Positions 12,388 to 16,795 of a stretch of 16,795 bases of DNA are shown piece after piece. The notes beneath the pieces were generated by a model. It did not search any database. It was not told where the DNA came from and saw only the letters and a program-made list of their open reading frames with translations. Numbering within the stretch: position 1 is the stretch's first letter; the number at the start of each line of letters is the position of its first letter. This DNA comes from Clostridiales bacterium (lineage in GTDB: Bacteria > Bacillota > Clostridia > Oscillospirales > CAG-272): NCBI GenBank assembly GCA_016280525.1, contig JAEEGW010000048.1, forward strand, positions 1 through 16,795, in the 5' to 3' direction. Made by a program: the position numbers and the translations under genes.

Positions 12388-15300
12388 TCAGGATGCGAGA
12401 TCCCATTCCATTACGTATTTGTTTATAGAGGCAGATTTTACGCGTGTTGCATCTACAACAGATATCTTTCCGTCAGCGTTTACATCACCTGTAATCATCT
12501 CGAAAGCGCTGAATGTATACTTATTGATCGATGCCGATTTAACGCGTGTTGCATCTATAACAGATATTTTACCGTCTGCGTTTACGTCGCCTTTAACAGC
12601 CACAATAATCTCAATGTCGGACTCAAACGGGTAGGACAATTCTGCTAAGTCAAACGCATACGTATTTTCCTGACCTTCAACCGCCGTGCAATGGAGTCTC
12701 TCATAATGTTCAACTTCCTCTCCGTCCACGATCTCAACGGTCTTCACTACTACTACACATGCTTTATCATATGTAATGGTGAACTTTCCGGCAACATAGT
12801 CTGTAATCGTTACTATGTTCTCTTTGTCTTCCGGACGGAATCCGTTAATAACACCGGCGATCGTGAAGTTCGGATAATCCAGTTTCTTGTACTCAAGTAC
12901 AACGATATCTGAATTTGTATAAGTTTCGCCTTCGAAGACTACGCTTGCTGTATACGTTGCGCTGCCGGCTGCTTCTTCCGTAGGATCAACTATGACCAGA
13001 TCGATCTCGTCATCGGTCATGATCTCCTCATGTTCGCAGGCTGTACATGTGAACGTTGCGGTTGCTGAAGCGTGATCTTCGTTCCAGCTCCATACGGGCT
13101 CACCGTAGGTGTGACCGGTTGCTGTTATGATCCATTCGTTTTCAGCGATTTCATTCTTGCCTTCTTCATCCGAGAAGAACTTGCCGCAGATATCGCAACT
13201 CCAGTATGCATTGCTGCCGTTTTCAGTACACGTTACGTCTACAGCTGCATGTGCTGTCAGGGTGTGTCCGATTGCCGGAATGATCCAGCTGTCTTCTTCG
13301 ATCGCGTTCTCACCCTCTTCATCCGAGAAGAACTTACCGCAGACATCGCAGCTCCAGTATGAACTGTTGCCGGCTGTTTCACAAGTTGCTTCCGTCGCAG
13401 CGTGCGCTGTCAGGCTGTGTCCGAGAGCTTCAATGATCCAGCTGTTTTCTGCGATCTCATTCTTGCCTTCTTCATCCGAGAAGAACTTGCCGCAGACATC
13501 GCAGCTCCAGTATGCACTGCTACCGTTTTCCGTACACGTTACTTCTACAGCAGCATGAGCTGTCAGAGTGTGGCCGGTTGCCGGAATGATCCAGCTGTCT
13601 TCTTCGATCGCGTTCTTACCCTCTTCATCCGAGAAGAACTTGCCGCAGGTCTCGCAGCTCCAGTATGCAGTATTTCCTGCCGTCTCACAAGTTGCTTCAG
13701 CAGCATCGTGAGCTGTCAGATTGTGTCCGGTTGCCGGAATGATCCAGCTGTTCTCTTCGATCTCATTCGTACCCTCTTCATCAGAGAAGAACTTCCCGCA
13801 GATATCGCAGCTCCAGTATGCCGTGTTGCCGGCTTCTGTACACGTTGCCTCTGTTGCAGCATGCGCGACAAGCGTATGCAGTTCAACAGTATAAAGACCG
13901 TTTACAGGATCGGTGACCGGATGATAACCTGTTTTGCAGAATTCATCCGGAACAGGAGCGCTGAATTCTCCGCCGCTGACGAAGCCTTCTGTCGGTTCGT
14001 TGTCGCCGTAAGCGTAACTTCCGATAGGTTCGGCATTCTGACTTATAAACGTGCCTCCGGTTATATTCGCTGAAGGTGTACCGCCGGGATATCCGCAGTT
14101 ATCAATTACCAGAGTGTCACCTGTAGCGTTTGCGCCGTTGCCGTTGTAGGTATATTCGCTTGCAGTTCCGTTGGCAGTCAGCGTACCGCCGGAAATATTC
14201 AGTTCGCCGGCTTTCTGGTAAACCGCAGTAGCACCGGTTATCTCGCCTCCGCTTATGTTCAGCGTACCGTCATTCGGATGATATATCGCGGGAGCGGTTG
14301 CCGAGCTTACAACGCCGTCTGTTACGTTGATCGTGTAGCCGCCTTTGCCCTCAGAGCCGTTGCCTGCTATAGCAAAGCTGTTCTCGGCTGTAAGCGTACC
14401 GGACGTGTTGACCGTTGCGGGTCCGAATATCGCTATCGGTGATACGTTGCCTAAACCGTTGAGTACTGTGCTGTCGGTAATTGTCAGTTCGCCGGAATTT
14501 AACGTAAACAGCTGACCGTTATTACCCTTAGCGTTTATCGTACCGTTGGTGACTGTGAGGCTTGCTCCGTTCAGCGTGAAGTAAGCGCCGTTCATAAGCA
14601 GCGTGCTGCCGCCGAGATCAAGCGTAAAGTCACAATCATCACCGAGCGTGAAGCGGTTGAATATGCCTGTTAGCGTTGTATCTCCGCCAAGCCATTCTAA
14701 CGTCTTACCGGTTGTTCCCTTGATTGCGGTTATTGCAGCCGACAATGTCTTATAATAAGTATCATCGATTCTTGCAAGCGCCGCGGTCCAGGAAGCGACC
14801 AATTCCGTATCTGACGTTATCGGAGTCGTAAAGTTGAACTTCGCGCCGTTAAGATTCCACTGTTTGAAGAAGAAGCCTTCTTTTTCCGGATTCTCAGGCG
14901 ATGCAACTGTCTCTCCGTAAGGTACCGTCTGTGCTGTTGACAACGCCGTGCCGTCTTCATCAACAAACGTTACCGTATAAGTACGTGTTATTTCAATAGT
15001 GTCTGTGTATTCGGTTCCGGTGAAGTTGACGGAAGCGATATACGTGTAATTTGCGTCTGTTATTATTTCTTCAACGTTAGCGTTAATTATCTCGACGTGA
15101 GAAGCGTCATGTTCGCAGGTGAACGTCGCCGTTGCGGAGCTGTTATCTTCAGTCCATGCCCAGACGGGCTCACCGTAGTTGTGTCCGAGTGCTGAGAGGA
15201 TCCAGCTGTTTTCAGCAATTTCGTTTTCACCGTTCGCATCCGAGAAATACTTGTTGCAGCGGTCGCAGCTCCAGTATGCACTGTTGCCGGCAGTCTCGCA

Positions 15301-16795
15301 AGTCGGATCCGTTGCCGCATGTGACGTCATATTGTGTCCAAGCGCATTTACATAGCTGTCCACATAAGAGTCATTGCATCTCGAGCAGGTGTGCGTCGTA
15401 TAGCCGTAATCCGTGCAGGTCGGGTCTGTAACTACCGCGACGTAATCGTGACCTAACGCATCCACAAAGTTTGTAGCGTAGTAATCACCGCAGCGTGTGC
15501 AGGTATGCAATGTATAGCCGCGTTCCGTGCAGGTAGGATCGATTACCTCGATCTCGTATTCATGACCGAGTGCCGCAACGGTTTCCTGTGCTACAATAAC
15601 TTCGTCGCAGACCGAGCAATGCTTGCCTTCCGTAAGACCGGTTTCGGTGCAGGTCGGTGCAACTGCCGCGTCAATTACTATTGTATGTCCTGTCGCCGGG
15701 ATCTCAACGTACGTTGTATATTCGCAGCGTGAGCAGGTGTCGTATTCGTACCAGCCGTGCTCCGTGCACGTTGCATCCTGTGCGTCGTGATGTTCAAGAT
15801 CATGTCCGAGAGCCGCTACGGTTTCCTGTGCAACGAGTAGTTCGCCGCAGACCGAGCAATGCTTGCCTTCCGTAAGACCGGTTTCGGTGCAAGTCGGTGC
15901 AACTGCCGCGTCGATCACTTCGGTGTGGCCAAGCGCCGCAACGACTTCCTGTGCTACAAGCACTTCGCCGCAGACCGAGCAATGCTTGCCTTCCGTAAGA
16001 CCGGTTTCGGTGCAGTTCGGTGCAACTGCCGTGTCGATCACTTCGGTGTGACCTTTCGCTTCAATTACGAGATCTTCAGCGGTTAATTCATTTTCACCTT
16101 CTTCGTCTGCATAATACTTATTGCAGTTCTCGCAGGTCCAGTATCCGATATGTCCTTCTTCCGTACATGTCGGATCAGCCGCGTTAACGTAACTCAAAGT
16201 ATGAGGCAGTTTTTCAACTGTTTCGGTCCAGCTGTCGGTCAGCGTTTCGCCGTTATATTCAGCCGTAGCCGTATAGGTTCTTACGCCTTCCTCGGTGCAG
16301 GTCGGTTCGGTCGTGATCTCGTTAGTTACATCCGCCATTATGGTTTCAAGGAGTTCGTTGCACTCGGTGCAGCGGATCTCAACAAGAGCCGTTTCGTTAT
16401 CAAGCCATACCCACGTGGGTGCGCCTGTATGAGTCTTGGGTGTTGTAACTTTCTTGATTTGTGTTTCGAAGAATGTCTTAGTGAACGTCGCAGTATAAGT
16501 TATCTCGCCTTCTTCGTAGCAAGTCGCTTCTTTCGTGACTTCACTTGTTGTATTTACGGCCTCATAGTCTGTGTGGTTGTGATCGTTCTGACAAACGCGA
16601 TGTGCCGTAACTTTAGTATTGTTATTATTCCATGCGTATGTATATACGTAGTCGTGACCAAGCGCGGGACGTACTACTTTCTCAACGTCGTTGTACGTCG
16701 TGCCGCGGAACGTGACCGTTGCCGTAAAGGTATCAAGTCCTGCTTCTTCACAGGTCTCGGCTTCATGGACAAGTTCGATTTCTGCGGTTTCATCA
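12388..16795 (-). CDS. giant secreted Cys-module / beta-helix surface protein with C-terminal dockerin (N-terminus outside window)
   Basis: The frame is open through the right edge: 1,468 residues visible, no start seen. The Met at 16336-16338 is internal, since the upstream codons continue the same modules. Order from the N-terminal side: about 12 Cys modules (16795 to about 15060), of the forms TCTETGLTEGKHCSVCGE, YWSCDRCNKYFSD and TCTEEGVRTYTATAEY, most ending LGH; an InlB/Listeria-Bacteroides-type repeat with YTVTFVDEDGT and EGFFFKQW (about 14800-14990); a beta-helix-like region rich in SGG, TIN and LTVTNG turns (about 13900-14770); five 51-residue Cys modules (13114-13878); a GEPVWSW module; and a C-terminal type I dockerin (about 12391-12600) with two near-identical GDVNADGKIS calcium loops. 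The Cys modules have a C-x(n)-CxxC pattern that might bind metal. The role is probably surface display or glycan adhesion; no catalytic residues were recognised. Confidence 0.88.
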   Translation of the reverse strand, partial: DETAEIELVHEAETCEEAGLDTFTATVTFRGTTYNDVEKVVRPALGHDYVYTYAWNNNNTKVTAHRVCQNDHNHTDYEAVNTTSEVTKEATCYEEGEITYTATFTKTFFETQIKKVTTPKTHTGAPTWVWLDNETALVEIRCTECNELLETIMADVTNEITTEPTCTEEGVRTYTATAEYNGETLTDSWTETVEKLPHTLSYVNAADPTCTEEGHIGYWTCENCNKYYADEEGENELTAEDLVIEAKGHTEVIDTAVAPNCTETGLTEGKHCSVCGEVLVAQEVVAALGHTEVIDAAVAPTCTETGLTEGKHCSVCGELLVAQETVAALGHDLEHHDAQDATCTEHGWYEYDTCSRCEYTTYVEIPATGHTIVIDAAVAPTCTETGLTEGKHCSVCDEVIVAQETVAALGHEYEIEVIDPTCTERGYTLHTCTRCGDYYATNFVDALGHDYVAVVTDPTCTDYGYTTHTCSRCNDSYVDSYVNALGHNMTSHAATDPTCETAGNSAYWSCDRCNKYFSDANGENEIAENSWILSALGHNYGEPVWAWTEDNSSATATFTCEHDASHVEIINANVEEIITDANYTYIASVNFTGTEYTDTIEITRTYTVTFVDEDGTALSTAQTVPYGETVASPENPEKEGFFFKQWNLNGAKFNFTTPITSDTELVASWTAALARIDDTYYKTLSAAITAIKGTTGKTLEWLGGDTTLTGIFNRFTLGDDCDFTLDLGGSTLLMNGAYFTLNGASLTVTNGTINAKGNNGQLFTLNSGELTITDSTVLNGLGNVSPIAIFGPATVNTSGTLTAENSFAIAGNGSEGKGGYTINVTDGVVSSATAPAIYHPNDGTLNISGGEITGATAVYQKAGELNISGGTLTANGTASEYTYNGNGANATGDTLVIDNCGYPGGTPSANITGGTFISQNAEPIGSYAYGDNEPTEGFVSGGEFSAPVPDEFCKTGYHPVTDPVNGLYTVELHTLVAHAATEATCTEAGNTAYWSCDICGKFFSDEEGTNEIEENSWIIPATGHNLTAHDAAEATCETAGNTAYWSCETCGKFFSDEEGKNAIEEDSWIIPATGHTLTAHAAVEVTCTENGSSAYWSCDVCGKFFSDEEGKNEIAENSWIIEALGHSLTAHAATEATCETAGNSSYWSCDVCGKFFSDEEGENAIEEDSWIIPAIGHTLTAHAAVDVTCTENGSNAYWSCDICGKFFSDEEGKNEIAENEWIITATGHTYGEPVWSWNEDHASATATFTCTACEHEEIMTDDEIDLVIVDPTEEAAGSATYTASVVFEGETYTNSDIVVLEYKKLDYPNFTIAGVINGFRPEDKENIVTITDYVAGKFTITYDKACVVVVKTVEIVDGEEVEHYERLHCTAVEGQENTYAFDLAELSYPFESDIEIIVAVKGDVNADGKISVIDATRVKSASINKYTFSAFEMITGDVNADGKISVVDATRVKSASINKYVMEWDLAS
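13114..13878 (-). repeat. five tandem 153-bp repeats encoding 51-residue Cys modules
   Basis: The string CCAGTAT recurs at 13201, 13354, 13507, 13660 and 13813, exactly 153 bases apart. Each unit encodes a module with H-x-LTAHAA at its start, then TC, YWSCDxCGKFFSDEEG, and an acidic stretch ending WII.A.GH. The even spacing shows expansion by in-frame duplication. Confidence 0.9.
15560..16055 (-). repeat. three near-identical 41-residue Cys-module repeats (123 bp), one displaced
   Basis: The DNA encoding TETGLTEGKHCSVC is almost identical at about 15606-15650, 15846-15890 and 15969-16013. The last two are adjacent (123 bases apart). The first is 240 bases from the second, with a different Cys module between. 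Near-identity at silent positions suggests recent duplication or gene conversion. Confidence 0.8.

Noticed and set aside
12388..16338. Complete surface protein gene starting at the Met at 16338
   Set aside because: Codons upstream stay open to the window edge and encode the same kind of Cys module, so this Met is internal and the gene is partial.

Overview
The window looks like a chromosomal segment from an uncultured gut-type member of the Clostridia (Oscillospirales/Ruminococcaceae-like). The basis is two type I dockerin proteins, purine-rich AGGAGG-type ribosome binding sites, sigma-A-like promoters, a SpoVB-like flippase, and a very large Cys-module surface protein of the kind common in these bacteria. 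The taxonomy is inferred from gene content only.

Layout, left to right. Positions 1-94 hold the N-terminus of a sigma-70-like factor (minus strand). A bidirectional terminator (167-194) separates it from a two-gene minus-strand operon: a parvulin-type foldase lipoprotein (1085-2605), then a YegS/DgkB-type lipid kinase (198-1070). A divergent plus-strand MATE/SpoVB-like flippase follows (2725-4299). Its stop codon overlaps the promoter of a tRNA-Glu(CTC) gene (4337-4411). After the tRNA come about 800 bp without a credible gene. This stretch holds three tandem copies of a structured repeat, one carrying a nested-hairpin insertion, and then a palindromic, G-quadruplex-prone tract. Next is a minus-strand cluster read from right to left: a secreted dockerin-bearing GH71/GH99-like enzyme (8503-11616), an MscS channel (7552-8445), a membrane-anchored surface protein with a Thr/Pro linker (6361-7518) and an SGNH hydrolase (5226-6359). 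Divergent to it is a tRNA-Val(CAC) gene (11845-11918), followed by another set of the same structured repeats. The right end (12388 to the edge) is one open minus-strand gene of at least 1,468 codons. It encodes a surface protein with many Cys modules, an InlB-type repeat, a beta-helix domain and a C-terminal dockerin.

The main discovery candidate is the repeat family downstream of both tRNA genes. Each unit has an outer stem whose left arm is the reverse complement of the T-arm of the local tRNA, and whose right arm repeats the tRNA 3' side directly. Inside are two hairpins. Stems differ between copies by compensatory changes. The core exists in two subtypes found across both loci, while the arms always match the local tRNA. 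At tRNA-Val the unit includes the tRNA 3' end and its terminator and is tandemly duplicated. This resembles the organisation of the Escherichia coli tyrT/rtT repeats, but the sequence is unrelated as far as I can see.

Functionally, the secreted or surface proteins point to glycan binding or breakdown and, through the dockerins, to attachment on a cohesin scaffold that is not in this window. The foldase, lipid kinase, flippase and channel are envelope housekeeping functions.
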